From contig JACUUC010000006.1 in the NCBI GenBank assembly GCA_014859445.1, positions 48,071 to 112,070 on the forward strand: 64,000 nt of DNA, read 5' to 3'. The stretch is from Bacterioplanes sp. (GTDB lineage: Bacteria > Pseudomonadota > Gammaproteobacteria > Pseudomonadales > Oceanobacteraceae). A program made the position numbers and the translations under genes. Below are positions 10,530 to 22,083 of this stretch, piece by piece. Position 1 is the first letter of the stretch; each line of letters begins with the position of its first letter. The notes beneath the pieces are model-generated. The model worked only from the letters and a program-made list of their open reading frames with translations. It searched no databases and was not told the origin of the DNA.

Positions 10530-12140
10530 TCAAAATAAAGAGCCGCGCAAATGACGCATGCGCAAGCCTGCGAGCAACAACACCAGTGCATACGTCACAC
10601 CACCGGCAACGACCAACAGCGCCATCCAACTTGCACGAACACCGGCACTGGCTTCCAACCATTGACCGGCGTCACCCATCAACCACCACAAAACAACCGT
10701 CATAACCGTATTGGCGGCCATCATTTTCATGAAAAAAGACAACCAGCCGGACTGAGCTTGGTAAATGCCCGTTTTGCGCAAACCCCGATACAACCAATAC
10801 GCATTGAAATACGCGGCCAGGGTCGTGGCTAAGGCCAACCCGACGTGCTGCAACGGCATCACCAACGCCAAGTTCAGCACCATGTTGACCACCATGGCCT
10901 GTATACCAATTTTCACTGGTGTTTTGATGTCTTGACGCGCGTAATAACCCGGAGCCAACACTTTAATCAACATAAAGGCGGCGATGCCACTGGCATAGGC
11001 TTGCAAACTCATGCTCATTTGCAGCACGTCGTAGCGCGTCATTTCACCGTAAAAGAAAATGGTGGCCATCAGCGGGGTCGCCAACATGACCAAGGCCAAA
11101 GCCGCAGGAAAGGCAATCAACAACACCATACGCACCGCCCAATCCAAGGTACGGGCAAACTCGGTGGTGTTGTTTTGCGCATGGCGTTGTGACAAGGCCG
11201 GTAAAATCACCACGCCGATGGCAATGGCGAAAATACCCAATGGCAAGTTACTCAACCGATCCGAATAATACAGCCAGCTGACACTGCCACTTTCCAGAAA
11301 AGACGCCAACAAGGTATCGAGCAGTAAATTGATCTGGCTAACCGACACACCAAACAGCGCTGGGATCATCAAGCCACCAATGCGTTTGACGCCTTCATCA
11401 CGTGGTTGCCACTGCGGCCTTACCAACAACCCCAAACGAGCCACAAAAGGCAACTGAAAAAGCAGCTGAATCAATCCCGCAAAAAACACACCCCACGCCA
11501 AAGCATACAAAGGCTGATCAAACCAGGGCGTAACAAACACCGCGGCAACAATCAGACAAATATTCAAGAGTACCGGTGTGAATGCCGGAACAGCAAAGCG
11601 GCCGTAACTGTTCAAAATACTGCTGGCAAAAGCCGCTAATGAAATGAACAACAAATACGGAAAGGTAATGCGTAGCAAGTCGGCGGTCAGGGCAAATTTC
11701 TCAGGATCGGTACGAAAACCTGGCGCAAAAATCCACGGTAACGCATCGGCAAAGAGCAGCGCCAACACGGTCACGGCCAACAGCGCCAACCCCAACGCAC
11801 CCGACACTCGAGCAATCAACAGCCTCACATCATCAAGCGTTCGTTGCGTTCGGTATTCGCTCAACACGGGAACAAAGGCCACCGAAAAAGCGCCTTCGGC
11901 AAACAAACGCCGAAAGAAATTCGGGATTTTGAATGCCACGAAAAACGCATCGGCACGCGAACCAAAGTAATGAGCAATCACCACGTCGCGCACCAAACCC
12001 AGAATGCGACTGAGCAAGGTCATGATACTGACGATCGACGATGACCGCAGCAAGCTGGGTGTTGGCGACGACTGAGTAGACCGTTCTGGTGTCGGTGACT
12101 CAGGTGTCGGTGGTTCTGGTGGCGCGCTGGATGTACTCAT
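10530..12140 (-). CDS. murJ: Lipid II flippase MurJ (MviN)
   Basis: A polytopic inner-membrane protein of 536 residues with about 14 hydrophobic segments. The conserved N-terminal core SRILGLVRDVVIAHYFG is visible, followed by AFKIPNFFRRLFAEGAF. It flips undecaprenyl-linked lipid II to the periplasm for peptidoglycan synthesis. The ATG at 12140 is preferred; two TTG codons directly upstream are in frame. Ahead of the core is an unusual Pro/Ser/Thr tail of about 30 residues with three SPTP-like repeats, so the real core may begin near residue 33. Position between rpsT and ribF is the usual one in Pseudomonas-like genomes. Confidence 0.96.
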   Translation of the reverse strand: MSTSSAPPEPPTPESPTPERSTQSSPTPSLLRSSSIVSIMTLLSRILGLVRDVVIAHYFGSRADAFFVAFKIPNFFRRLFAEGAFSVAFVPVLSEYRTQRTLDDVRLLIARVSGALGLALLAVTVLALLFADALPWIFAPGFRTDPEKFALTADLLRITFPYLLFISLAAFASSILNSYGRFAVPAFTPVLLNICLIVAAVFVTPWFDQPLYALAWGVFFAGLIQLLFQLPFVARLGLLVRPQWQPRDEGVKRIGGLMIPALFGVSVSQINLLLDTLLASFLESGSVSWLYYSDRLSNLPLGIFAIAIGVVILPALSQRHAQNNTTEFARTLDWAVRMVLLIAFPAALALVMLATPLMATIFFYGEMTRYDVLQMSMSLQAYASGIAAFMLIKVLAPGYYARQDIKTPVKIGIQAMVVNMVLNLALVMPLQHVGLALATTLAAYFNAYWLYRGLRKTGIYQAQSGWLSFFMKMMAANTVMTVVLWWLMGDAGQWLEASAGVRASWMALLVVAGGVTYALVLLLAGLRMRHLRGSLF

Positions 12141-12222
12141 CAACAATTCTCAAAGAGAAGGACAAATCCTATCAAACATTCCCCTCAAACGATGCCTTTC
12201 GTGCGCACATCGTCAGAAACAA

Positions 12223-12246
12223 AAAAACCCGCCGTAGCGGGTTTTT
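12223..12246 (-). terminator. Terminator after rpsT
   Basis: AAAAACCCGC (12223-12232) and GCGGGTTTTT (12237-12246) form a perfect 10-bp stem with a 4-nt loop. On the minus strand it lies 15 bp past the rpsT stop and ends in a U-run. The stem is symmetrical enough to work in both directions. Confidence 0.85.
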
Positions 12247-12260
12247 TCTCGAACTGAAAA

Positions 12261-12527
12261 TTAACCTTTCAGTGCGAATACCTTAGCATTAAGACGACTC
12301 TTGATGCGACCGGCCGTATTCTTATGCAGAATACCTTTGTTCACCATCTTGTCGATGTAAGGCTGTGATTTTGTAAACGCAGCTTGAGCTTGCTCATAAT
12401 CACCTGCAACAACAGCGGATTTTACTTTCTTAATGTAAGTACGCACCATTGAACGCAAAGCGACAGTACGAGCACGACGCTTGATGGCCTGACGGGCGCG
12501 TTTACGAGAACCAGCAGAATTTGCCAC
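12261..12527 (-). CDS. rpsT: 30S ribosomal protein S20
   Basis: An 88-residue, Lys/Arg-rich, all-helical protein that binds 16S rRNA at the base of the 30S body. It starts MANSAGSRKRARQ and has the family core RSMVRTYIKKVK and NKGILHKNTAGRIKSRL. An AGGAG sits 8 nt ahead of the ATG. It has its own promoter and terminator, so it is probably monocistronic. By knowledge from E. coli, S20 represses its own translation; nothing in the leader proves this here. Confidence 0.97.
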   Translation of the reverse strand: MANSAGSRKRARQAIKRRARTVALRSMVRTYIKKVKSAVVAGDYEQAQAAFTKSQPYIDKMVNKGILHKNTAGRIKSRLNAKVFALKG

Positions 12528-12565
12528 AGTCGGCTCCTCAAAATTGGTTGATCAGTCAAATAATA

Positions 12566-12594
12566 GGGTCGAGATTATCCAGAGTTCTCGACCC
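12566..12594 (-). terminator. Hairpin, probable kdsA terminator overlapping the rpsT promoter
   Basis: GGGTCGAGA at 12566-12574 and TCTCGACCC at 12586-12594 form a perfect 9-bp stem with an 11-nt loop. On the minus strand it is followed by TATTATTT. It lies 18 bp beyond the kdsA stop and covers the -10 and part of the spacer of the rpsT promoter. Confidence 0.6.
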
Positions 12595-12602
12595 AGTGTC
12601 AA
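12574..12602 (-). promoter_or_regulatory. Sigma-70 promoter for rpsT
   Basis: On the minus strand TTGACA (12602-12597) and GATAAT (12579-12574) are separated by 17 nt, close to the sigma-70 consensus. They lie about 47-75 bp upstream of the rpsT start. Confidence 0.75.
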
Positions 12603-12611
12603 CAGCTGATA

Positions 12612-13481
<870 letters not shown>

Positions 13482-13499
13482 CTATCGACAAAACGGGCG

Positions 13500-14639
13500 T
13501 TACAAAACCACCAAGTTATCGCGATGAATCATTTCTGGCTCGGCAACAACACCCAGCAATTGCTCTAATTCGCGCGTTGGCGTACGCACTATTTTTTGCG
13601 CATCGCGCACATTGTAATTCACCAAGCCCTTGGCAATTGCATGACCTTGCTGATCCTTACACACCACCAATTGACCCCGTTCAAAACGACCGGATGCAGA
13701 CAATACGCCAATTGGCAGCAAACTGCGACCTCCTTGACGCAACGCCTGTACCGCGCCGTCATCCAAAATCAGCTCACCCTGACTTTGCAAATGCCCCGCT
13801 AGCCACTGTTTACGGGCCGCTTCTGGCTCACGATCCGCCAACAACAGCGTGCCCAACACTTCACCAGCGCGCAATCGAGTCAATACATTATCAACACGAC
13901 CACCGACAATGATGGTATCCGCCCCTGAACGAGCGGCCAGCGTAGCTGCACGTACTTTCGTCACCATGCCGCCACGCCCCAACGCCCCACCGCCGCCAGC
14001 CATTTCAGCAAAGCGCGCATCGGAGGCTTGCCCCTGATGAATTAACTCAGCGTCGGCATGATGACGGGGATCGGCGGTAAACAATCCTTGCTGATCGGTT
14101 AAAATCACCAGCACATCCGCTTCAACCAAGTTAGCGACCAACGCGCCTAAGGTGTCGTTGTCACCAAAGCAAATCTCGTCGGTGACGACGGTGTCGTTTT
14201 CATTGATAACAGGCACCACACCCAATGCCAATAACGTGCGAAGGGTGCTGCGAGCATTCAAATAACGCTTGCGGTCACTTAAGTCATCGTGAGTCAGCAA
14301 CACCTGAGCCGTGGTGCGCTGATGCCGCATAAACGCGGTTTCATAGGCCTGTACCAGCCCCATCTGACCCACTGCAGCAGCGGCCTGCAACTGATGAACC
14401 TCATCCGGACGACGAGACCAACCCAACCGCGTCATTCCTTCCGCCACTGAACCGGAGGACACCAGTACGACCTCGTGTCCCTGCGTCAGTAAATCGGCAA
14501 TCTGGTCAACCCAGCTTTGCATGCCATCACGATTCAAACCGCGACCATCGTTGGTTAATAACGCACTGCCAATCTTGATGACCCAGCGCTTCTGACCAAC
14601 CAGTTTACGCCGAGTTTGTTGCCATTCCGCCATACTCAT
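13500..14639 (-). CDS. proB: Glutamate 5-kinase
   Basis: First enzyme of proline synthesis, forming glutamyl-5-phosphate. The 379-residue protein has an N-terminal amino-acid kinase domain ([10 protein letters not shown], then VSSGSVAEG, then NENDTV) and a C-terminal PUA domain from about residue 285, as in E. coli ProB. It starts 6 bp after the obg stop, so its ribosome-binding site lies within the obg 3' end and translation may be coupled. The next enzyme, ProA, is encoded 15.5 kb away on the other strand. Proline feedback inhibition is known for the family. Confidence 0.97.
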   Translation of the reverse strand: MSMAEWQQTRRKLVGQKRWVIKIGSALLTNDGRGLNRDGMQSWVDQIADLLTQGHEVVLVSSGSVAEGMTRLGWSRRPDEVHQLQAAAAVGQMGLVQAYETAFMRHQRTTAQVLLTHDDLSDRKRYLNARSTLRTLLALGVVPVINENDTVVTDEICFGDNDTLGALVANLVEADVLVILTDQQGLFTADPRHHADAELIHQGQASDARFAEMAGGGGALGRGGMVTKVRAATLAARSGADTIIVGGRVDNVLTRLRAGEVLGTLLLADREPEAARKQWLAGHLQSQGELILDDGAVQALRQGGRSLLPIGVLSASGRFERGQLVVCKDQQGHAIAKGLVNYNVRDAQKIVRTPTRELEQLLGVVAEPEMIHRDNLVVL

Positions 14640-14645
14640 GGATGC

Positions 14646-15857
<1,212 letters not shown>

Positions 15858-15867
15858 TTATTGCAAA

Positions 15868-15909
15868 CAAAAACGCCCCGACTGCAAAGTATTCTTTGTA
15901 GTCGGGGCG
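15868..15909 (-). terminator. Terminator/attenuator between rpmA and obg
   Basis: CGCCCCGACT (15874-15883) pairs with AGTCGGGGCG (15900-15909), with further pairing of CAAAG/CTTTG inside. On the minus strand a U-rich run follows at 15873-15868. It probably ends most ribosomal-protein transcripts and lets some pass into obg. Confidence 0.85.
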
Positions 15910-15931
15910 CTGTCGTTGAACCAGTGTCTAA

Positions 15932-16192
15932 TTAGACAGCAGGAACAATGCTAACCGTTTTACGGTTGTTTGGACCTTTCACTTCAAATTGAACGTGACC
16001 ATCAGCGGTCGCGAACAAAGTGTGGTCACGACCAACACGTACGTTTGAGCCAGCGTGGAAACGAGTACCACGTTGACGAACTAAAATGTTGCCAGCTTTT
16101 GCCGCTTGACCACCAAACAGTTTGACACCTAAGCGTTTACTTTCGGAATCACGACCGTTACGGGTACTACCACCAGCCTTCTTGTGAGCCAT
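15932..16192 (-). CDS. rpmA: 50S ribosomal protein L27
   Basis: An 86-residue basic protein at the peptidyl-transferase side of the 50S subunit. It begins [19 protein letters not shown] and has the family block [17 protein letters not shown]. There is no N-terminal extension of the type cleaved in Firmicutes. It follows rplU with an 86-bp gap and is probably co-transcribed with it. Confidence 0.98.
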   Translation of the reverse strand: MAHKKAGGSTRNGRDSESKRLGVKLFGGQAAKAGNILVRQRGTRFHAGSNVRVGRDHTLFATADGHVQFEVKGPNNRKTVSIVPAV

Positions 16193-16278
16193 TATCTTTC
16201 TCCTTCTATAGAGCCACTACAACACTGCGGATGTGGTCAATTTGGCAATTGACACGGACTCTGGAATTCAATGTTAAA

Positions 16279-16590
16279 TTAGCCAGCAATGCTGGTGATT
16301 TTCAATTCAGTGAACCACTGACGGTGGCCCATTTGCTTCATGTGATGCTTACGACGCTTGAACTTCAAGATCTTCACTTTCTTGTGACGACCGTGAGCAA
16401 CGACTTCTGCAGTCACTTTAGCACCTTCAACTACCGGTGCACCGATCTTAACGTCATCGCCGTTACCGATCATTAAAACTTTGTCTAGGTTATAGGCTTC
16501 GCCTGTTGCCAATTCCAGTTTTTCAACTTTCAGAGTTTGGCCTTCTTCAACGCGGTATTGTTTACCGCCAGTTACAACTACAGCATACAT
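16279..16590 (-). CDS. rplU: 50S ribosomal protein L21
   Basis: A 103-residue protein starting [17 protein letters not shown] and carrying the C-terminal family signature [19 protein letters not shown]. It binds 23S rRNA with L20. It is the first gene of rplU-rpmA and has a good promoter about 100 bp upstream. It is divergent from ispB, a classical arrangement in gammaproteobacteria. Confidence 0.98.
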   Translation of the reverse strand: MYAVVVTGGKQYRVEEGQTLKVEKLELATGEAYNLDKVLMIGNGDDVKIGAPVVEGAKVTAEVVAHGRHKKVKILKFKRRKHHMKQMGHRQWFTELKITSIAG

Positions 16591-16690
16591 TGACTGTATC
16601 TCCGTTCGTATTATGGCTGCTTCTTAAGCCTGCTTCTATTGGCAACGCTCTGGTTTCCATATGGCAGGGAGCAGAATTTCGGGGCGCGAG

Positions 16691-16719
16691 ACTATACCGC
16701 AGACATAACGATTACGCAA
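16691..16719 (-). promoter_or_regulatory. Sigma-70 promoter for rplU-rpmA
   Basis: On the minus strand TTGCGT (16719-16714) and TATAGT (16696-16691) are 17 nt apart. They lie about 100-130 bp upstream of the rplU start in the divergent intergenic region. Confidence 0.7.
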
Positions 16720-16738
16720 GTGCCCCTCATATCTTACC

Positions 16739-16767
16739 TTGACACTCGCCTCCAGCCTCCCTAGGAT
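16739..16767 (+). promoter_or_regulatory. Sigma-70 promoter for ispB
   Basis: TTGACA (16739-16744), a 17-nt spacer and TAGGAT (16762-16767), 43 bp ahead of the chosen ispB start. It is nearly back-to-back with the rplU promoter. Confidence 0.65.
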
Positions 16768-16810
16768 TTGCCCACTAACTACCATCCCTGGCGAAAGGCC
16801 GTTACCCACC

Positions 16811-17779
16811 ATGCAAATACACGACATTTTAGCGGTTGTTGAAGACGAGTTTAACGCCGTAGACCGTTTGATTCACGAACAACTGAACTCGCGGGTGCCT
16901 CTGGTGGAAAAAATCGCGGAATACATCGTCAGCAGCGGCGGTAAGCGTATTCGTCCGCTGTTGGTGGTTATGGTCAGTAAGGCACTGCAACGCTGCAACG
17001 ACCAAGCCATTAAACTGGCAACGGTCATCGAGTTCCTGCATACAGCAACGTTATTGCACGATGACGTTGTCGACACGTCCGATCTACGTCGCGGCAACCC
17101 CACCGCCAATGCCAAATGGGGCAATGCCCCCAGCGTACTCGTGGGCGACTTCCTCTACAGCCGCTCGTTCCAGATGATGGTGCAATTACGCTCGATCGAC
17201 GTCATGGAAATCTTATCGCAAGCCACCTGCATCATTGCCGAAGGCGAAGTATTGCAACTGACTAACGTGAAAAATCCCGATTTAACGGAAACGCAATACA
17301 TGGATGTGATCCACGGTAAGACCGCCATGTTGTTCGAAGCCTCCACCCATGCCGCAGCCTCACTGGCCGCTGCCGACGACGCGCTAAAAACCGCGTTACA
17401 GCACTATGGCAAAGAGCTGGGCATGGCGTTTCAACTGATGGATGATTGGCTTGATTACGCCGGTGAGGCTGAGGCGTTGGGAAAAAATGTCGGCGATGAT
17501 TTGGCCGAAGGCAAAACAACACTGCCGTTGATTCATGCCATGCAACACTGTAGTCCAGAAGAAAACACGCTCATTCGCCGCGCCATTCGCCGTGGCGGCC
17601 TTGACGACCTATCAGCAGTGCAAGCCATTATTCAGCGCACGGGGTCATTGGACTATACCGTACAAGCCGCACGGGCCTGTGTTGAGCGAGCCAAACAGCA
17701 ACTGCAACTTTTACCCGATTCTGAGGCCAAATTGGCACTGGCGGCACTGGCCGATATGGCGGTTCAACGAAATCATTAA
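16811..17779 (+). CDS. ispB: Polyprenyl diphosphate synthase (octaprenyl type)
   Basis: Makes the isoprenoid side chain of quinones from IPP and farnesyl diphosphate. From the ATG at 16811 it has 322 residues. The first Asp-rich motif is DDVVDTSDLRR, and the second is DDWLDY. The small residues before the first motif fit a long-chain product, presumably C40. An in-frame ATG at 16739 coincides with the -35 promoter element and adds 24 residues without family character, so it was rejected. The gene is divergent from rplU. The 34-bp gap to dsbD suggests a shared transcript. Confidence 0.95.
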   Translation: MQIHDILAVVEDEFNAVDRLIHEQLNSRVPLVEKIAEYIVSSGGKRIRPLLVVMVSKALQRCNDQAIKLATVIEFLHTATLLHDDVVDTSDLRRGNPTANAKWGNAPSVLVGDFLYSRSFQMMVQLRSIDVMEILSQATCIIAEGEVLQLTNVKNPDLTETQYMDVIHGKTAMLFEASTHAAASLAAADDALKTALQHYGKELGMAFQLMDDWLDYAGEAEALGKNVGDDLAEGKTTLPLIHAMQHCSPEENTLIRRAIRRGGLDDLSAVQAIIQRTGSLDYTVQAARACVERAKQQLQLLPDSEAKLALAALADMAVQRNH

Positions 17780-17813
17780 ACTGGCCGTCTCTTTCCACGA
17801 GGATACTTTGTAC

Positions 17814-19598
17814 ATGACACATCGCTTCGCAGCTCATGCCTTTTTTTTACTCTGTATCCTTACCGTCAGCTGGCACAGCCACGCCAACCTCTTTGAGCGA
17901 TTTGGCCAAAGCCAGCCCAGCTTTCTACCCGTCGAGCAAGCCTTTCCATATACGATGGACATGGATGGTCACGAGCTGGTTGTGCGTTTTAATACCCATA
18001 AAGGGTACTACCTGTATCAGCATCGTCTCTTTATTCAGCAAGACACCGAACAACATTGGCCCGTATACCGCTCACAAGAGGGTATTGAAAAATTCGATGA
18101 AGCCTTTGGCGATGTGATTGCGTATTACGGTCCACTGGAAGTCCGTTTTGATTTGCGCGCTCTCAACGCAGGCAATTACACACTCCACCACCAAGGTTGT
18201 GCCGATGCTGGATTATGCTATCCACCGCAACGCGAAGTAATGACGCTCAGTGCGGAGGAAATCGCAACGCTCAACACCTTAACTAGTACGAATAACGCCA
18301 CAACGACTGCGCGCGAATCGAACACCACCAGCAAGTCGTGGTTCAGCGAGCGGTCTTGGTGGGCGGTCGTTGGCATTTTCTTTTTACTGGGCTTAGGCTT
18401 GACCTTCACACCATGCGTACTGCCCATGGTACCGATATTAACCAGCGTCGTTTTAGGTCAAAGCAACACTTCTCCGCGCCGAGGCTTCATGCTATCAACG
18501 GTGTACGTTCTGGGTATGGCATTGACGTATGCTGCGGCTGGCCTTCTGGTCGGCTTGCTCGGTGCTGGTGCCAATATACAAATCTGGTTACAAACACCGT
18601 GGGTATTGGCTCTGTTTGCGGCATTGTTCGTCGCCCTGTCGTTGTCCATGTTCGGTCTTTACGAACTACAACTACCAGCCCGTTTGCGTGAACGTTTACA
18701 ACGCGCCAATCAAGATCAGCAAGGCGGCCAATACGGCAGCGTATTCATCATGGGGGTGTTATCCGCACTCGTGGTATCGCCCTGTGTTTCCGCTCCACTG
18801 GCAGGTGCCTTAGTGTATTTGAGTACAACAGGGGATGCCTTGCTGGGCGGCAGTGCGCTGTTGGCACTTGGTTTAGGGATGGGCGCGCCACTCATCGTAT
18901 TGGGTACCACCGGTGCTTCCATACTGCCAAAATCCGGCCAATGGATGGTGCAAGTGAAAGTCTTCTTTGGCGTGATGCTACTCGGTGTTGCTATCTGGCT
19001 TCTTGATCGCGTGTTACCAGGCACGATCACATTACTGCTCTGGGCGGTCCTTGCCATTGCTTACGGCACACAACTGGGCGCTCTAGAAGCCGCTCACAAC
19101 GGCTTACAACGATTGAGCAAAGCCCTTGGGCTCATCCTATTGATATACGGCGCTGCCGCCCTACTCGGAGCCTTACAAGGGCAAACTAACCCTCTGCAAC
19201 CGCTCAGCATGAGTTCACAAGCCGTGAATACGTCCACGCCCAGCCCTTTTTTTAAAACCGACAGTGTTGCTGAAGTACGTGCCGCCATTGCAAATAGCCA
19301 ACAACCCGTTATGGTCGATCTCTATGCCGACTGGTGCATCAGCTGCGTCATCATGGATCGTGAGATTTTTGCTCAAGCCGACGTCCAACAAGCGCTGAGC
19401 CATGTGGCATGGATCAAACTCGATGTCACCGCCAATCGGCCGGAACACATCGACTTTATGCGCGAAAATGCCGTCTTTGGCCCACCGACCATCTTGTTTT
19501 TTGATCAAGGAAACGAACTAAACGACGCACGTATTATCGGCGAAGTCGACAAAGCGACGTTTTTAGCCAATAGCAAACGTCACCTGCCCAGCACTTGA
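17814..19598 (+). CDS. dsbD: Thiol:disulfide interchange protein DsbD
   Basis: Carries electrons from cytoplasmic thioredoxin to periplasmic disulfide isomerases. The 594-residue protein has a signal peptide (to about residue 24, ending SHA) and an N-terminal DsbD-alpha domain with the CADAGLCYPP cysteine pair. It then has an eight-helix membrane domain with the redox cysteines in TPCVLP and SPCVSAP, and a C-terminal thioredoxin domain with C508-ISC-C511. GAGGA lies 10 nt ahead of the ATG; an in-frame TTG two codons earlier is an alternative start. It sits between ispB and a thioredoxin gene, which suits its function. Confidence 0.95.
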   Translation: MTHRFAAHAFFLLCILTVSWHSHANLFERFGQSQPSFLPVEQAFPYTMDMDGHELVVRFNTHKGYYLYQHRLFIQQDTEQHWPVYRSQEGIEKFDEAFGDVIAYYGPLEVRFDLRALNAGNYTLHHQGCADAGLCYPPQREVMTLSAEEIATLNTLTSTNNATTTARESNTTSKSWFSERSWWAVVGIFFLLGLGLTFTPCVLPMVPILTSVVLGQSNTSPRRGFMLSTVYVLGMALTYAAAGLLVGLLGAGANIQIWLQTPWVLALFAALFVALSLSMFGLYELQLPARLRERLQRANQDQQGGQYGSVFIMGVLSALVVSPCVSAPLAGALVYLSTTGDALLGGSALLALGLGMGAPLIVLGTTGASILPKSGQWMVQVKVFFGVMLLGVAIWLLDRVLPGTITLLLWAVLAIAYGTQLGALEAAHNGLQRLSKALGLILLIYGAAALLGALQGQTNPLQPLSMSSQAVNTSTPSPFFKTDSVAEVRAAIANSQQPVMVDLYADWCISCVIMDREIFAQADVQQALSHVAWIKLDVTANRPEHIDFMRENAVFGPPTILFFDQGNELNDARIIGEVDKATFLANSKRHLPST

Positions 19599-19654
19599 AA
19601 TAACATTCCCAAGAACGCATATAGAGACACAACCAACGAACAAGAGTGTCTCTT

Positions 19655-20086
19655 ATGCATTATACCTGCCCTCACTGTGGCGCCATCAATCGTCTTGCTG
19701 AGCTCAATAACAACGCGCGCTGTGGCCGCTGTAAAAGCGCGCTACTTGCATCATTACCGACCGAGCTCACCGATACGTCATTTGCTCGTTTTTTAGCCAA
19801 AAACGATCTCCCTATCGTCATTGATTTCTGGGCCAGCTGGTGCGGACCTTGCCAAGCCATGGCACCGGTTTTTCAACAAGTCAGCAGCCGGATGAACCAA
19901 CATGCCCGCTTTGCCAAAGTGAATACCGAGCATGCTCCCACAATCAGTAATCAATGGGGCATTCGCAGCATTCCAACGTTGATTGTGGTGCAGCATGGTC
20001 AAGAGATTGATCGACTATCCGGCGCTCTTCCTCCTGCGGCACTGCAACAGTGGATTGAGCAAGCACTAAAGAAGACGCATTCATGA
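19655..20086 (+). CDS. trxC: Thioredoxin 2
   Basis: A 143-residue cytosolic thioredoxin with the N-terminal zinc module of the TrxC type: C5/C8 and C23/C26 as two CxxC pairs. The catalytic WCGPC is at residues 62-66. The cis-proline RSIPTL follows. The ATG at 19655 is preferred over an in-frame GTG at 19646 because AAGAG is well spaced only for the ATG. It lies 56 bp downstream of dsbD and could feed it electrons. In E. coli trxC is OxyR-regulated; no such site was identified here. Confidence 0.93.
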   Translation: MHYTCPHCGAINRLAELNNNARCGRCKSALLASLPTELTDTSFARFLAKNDLPIVIDFWASWCGPCQAMAPVFQQVSSRMNQHARFAKVNTEHAPTISNQWGIRSIPTLIVVQHGQEIDRLSGALPPAALQQWIEQALKKTHS

Positions 20087-20177
20087 TATGGCGAAAAGAC
20101 AGGATCCACTGACTTGCATCAATACGGCGTAATGGCATCGTTTTATGCTGAACGTAACGACAACAAGGAGCAGAACA

Positions 20178-20417
20178 ATGACCATTGAACACCACGACTT
20201 ACATCACGAATTTCCAGAGATGCAGGCTCAAATTCGCAACCTAAAAATGAATGATCGCCACTTTGCGCGTTTATTCGACGAATACCATGACCTGGATCGT
20301 GAAGTGCGAAAAATTGAAGAATTGGTCGAAGCGGCATCGGACGAACGACTGGAAGAGTTAAAAATGCGACGCGTGCACTTAAAAGACGAATTGTACGACA
20401 TGCTAAAAAATCACTAA
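20178..20417 (+). CDS. YdcH-like DUF465 protein
   Basis: A 79-residue, highly charged, all-helical protein with the DUF465 pattern: FPE..AQI..LK..D.HF.RLFDEY and ending in LKDELYDMLK. AAGGAG is 6 nt ahead of the ATG at 20178; the frame extends to 20145 without family character. The function of the family is unknown to me. It converges on lipA. A small hairpin (AACCGCAG/CTGCGGTT, about 20416-20437) follows the stop without a T-run. Confidence 0.85.
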   Translation: MTIEHHDLHHEFPEMQAQIRNLKMNDRHFARLFDEYHDLDREVRKIEELVEAASDERLEELKMRRVHLKDELYDMLKNH

Positions 20418-20455
20418 CCGCAGCGCACTGCGGTTAGCACAAGAGGAGCGGCAAA

Positions 20456-21424
20456 CTAGGACGGTAAGCCGCTAACCTCTTCACCTTGCGCCTGTAAATC
20501 CGCATGGTATGACGAACGCACCAATGGCCCACTGGTCACACGAATGAAGCCCAGTTCTTTGGCTTTATCGCCCAACATCTTAAACTCGTCCGGCGTCGCA
20601 AAGCGCTTCACCGGCGAATGGTTTTTACTTGGCTGTAAGTACTGTCCCAAGGTAATGTGATCAATATTGTGAGCACGCATGTCATGCATCACCGCAATCA
20701 CTTCCTCGTTGGTTTCGCCAAGCCCAAGCATCAATCCCGATTTAGTGACAATGTGTGGATTGCGCTCTTTATAGCGTTTAAGTAAATCCAACGACCACTG
20801 ATAGTCCGAGCCTGGACGACATTCTTTGTACAAACGCGGCACCGTCTCAAGATTGTGATTGAACACATCCGGTGGCGTTGCACTGAGAATATCTAAGGCA
20901 ATGTCCATACGCCCCCGAAAATCGGGCACCAGCGTTTCGACTTGAATGGCTGGACTGTATTCACGAGTTAAGCGGATGCAATCGGCAAAATGCTGAGCGC
21001 CGCCATCGCGCAAATCGTCGCGGTCGACCGAGGTAATCACCACATATTTCAAAGCCATGTCGGCAATGGCCGTCGCCAGATTCACGGGTTCATCCGCATC
21101 CAACGGGTTGGGTCGACCATGCCCCACATCGCAAAATGGACAACGTCGCGTACAGACATCGCCCATGATCATAAAAGTGGCGGTTCCCCCACCAAAACAC
21201 TCAGCGATATTTGGGCAACTGGCTTCTTCGCACACCGTATGCAACTTGTGCTTACGGAGTTTTTCTTTGATTTCGTTGATTTTGGGCGACGCAGGCACAC
21301 GCACACGAATCCAATCAGGCTTGCGTGGCAACTCATCCGTTGGAATCACTTTAATTGGGATGCGAGCGACCTTGTCAGCACCGCGTAGTTTTTCACCCTG
21401 AACCACTTTCACTTTTTCATTCAT
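20456..21424 (-). CDS. lipA: Lipoyl synthase
   Basis: A radical SAM enzyme that inserts two sulfurs into protein-bound octanoyl groups. The 322-residue protein has the auxiliary cluster motif C-x4-C-x5-C ([12 protein letters not shown]) and the SAM cluster motif C-x3-C-x2-C (CTRRCPFC). The C-terminal [10 protein letters not shown] with the conserved RSSY serine is present. It overlaps lipB by 4 bp (ATGA), so translation is coupled. The lipA-lipB-ybeD-dacA block normally follows rlpA in relatives but is displaced here. Confidence 0.97.
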   Translation of the reverse strand: MNEKVKVVQGEKLRGADKVARIPIKVIPTDELPRKPDWIRVRVPASPKINEIKEKLRKHKLHTVCEEASCPNIAECFGGGTATFMIMGDVCTRRCPFCDVGHGRPNPLDADEPVNLATAIADMALKYVVITSVDRDDLRDGGAQHFADCIRLTREYSPAIQVETLVPDFRGRMDIALDILSATPPDVFNHNLETVPRLYKECRPGSDYQWSLDLLKRYKERNPHIVTKSGLMLGLGETNEEVIAVMHDMRAHNIDHITLGQYLQPSKNHSPVKRFATPDEFKMLGDKAKELGFIRVTSGPLVRSSYHADLQAQGEEVSGLPS

Positions 21425-22083
21425 TCACTTGCTCCACAGGGTGTTTTTTCAATATTGTCGTCTTGTTCAACAAGGGATAGATGCTCGCAAAGCGCCGTTT
21501 GCAAGCTCAACGACACATCCGCCAATGTCGCGAAAGCAGAAGCCTCGGTGGCCAGCTGAGTCATCTCCATACCTGCATAGCCACAAGGGTTGATGCGTGC
21601 AAAAGGCGACAAATCCATATCCACATTCAGCGCCAAACCATGAAACGAGCGTCCTTGCTTAATGCGCAATCCCAGAGATGCGATTTTACGTTGCCCAACA
21701 TACACACCTGGCGCGTCCGGCTTGGCGGCCGCTTCAACAGACCACGAAGCCAAGGTATCCACCAGCGCCTGCTCAATCGCCGTCACCAACTGACGTGGCC
21801 CCATCCCCTTGCGTGCAATGTCCAACAACAAATACACCACCAGCTGGCCGGGGCCATGATAGGTAACTTGACCGCCTCGATCCGTTTGCACAACAGGAAT
21901 ATCACCAGCAAATAACACATGCTCTGCTTTTCCCGCCTGCCCTTGCGTAAAAACGGGATGGTGCTGCAAAAACCAGAGTTCATCCGTTGTGGATTCGGTT
22001 CGATTTGCGGTAAACGCCAACATATCGTCGTACACGGACTGATAAGGCTGCAATCCTAAGTGACGAATACGCACCACTGACAT
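21421..22083 (-). CDS. lipB: Octanoyl-ACP:protein N-octanoyltransferase
   Basis: Transfers octanoate from ACP to lipoyl domains. The 220-residue protein shows [16 protein letters not shown], the lysine motif KIASLGLRI and the catalytic cysteine in INPCGYAGM. It lies between ybeD (touching at 22083) and lipA (4-bp overlap). The C-terminus is slightly extended with an acidic tail compared with E. coli. Confidence 0.96.
   Translation of the reverse strand: MSVVRIRHLGLQPYQSVYDDMLAFTANRTESTTDELWFLQHHPVFTQGQAGKAEHVLFAGDIPVVQTDRGGQVTYHGPGQLVVYLLLDIARKGMGPRQLVTAIEQALVDTLASWSVEAAAKPDAPGVYVGQRKIASLGLRIKQGRSFHGLALNVDMDLSPFARINPCGYAGMEMTQLATEASAFATLADVSLSLQTALCEHLSLVEQDDNIEKTPCGASE

Noticed and set aside
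20416..20437. Hairpin after the DUF465 gene
   Set aside because: The 8-bp stem has no T-run on either side, so it was not called a terminator.
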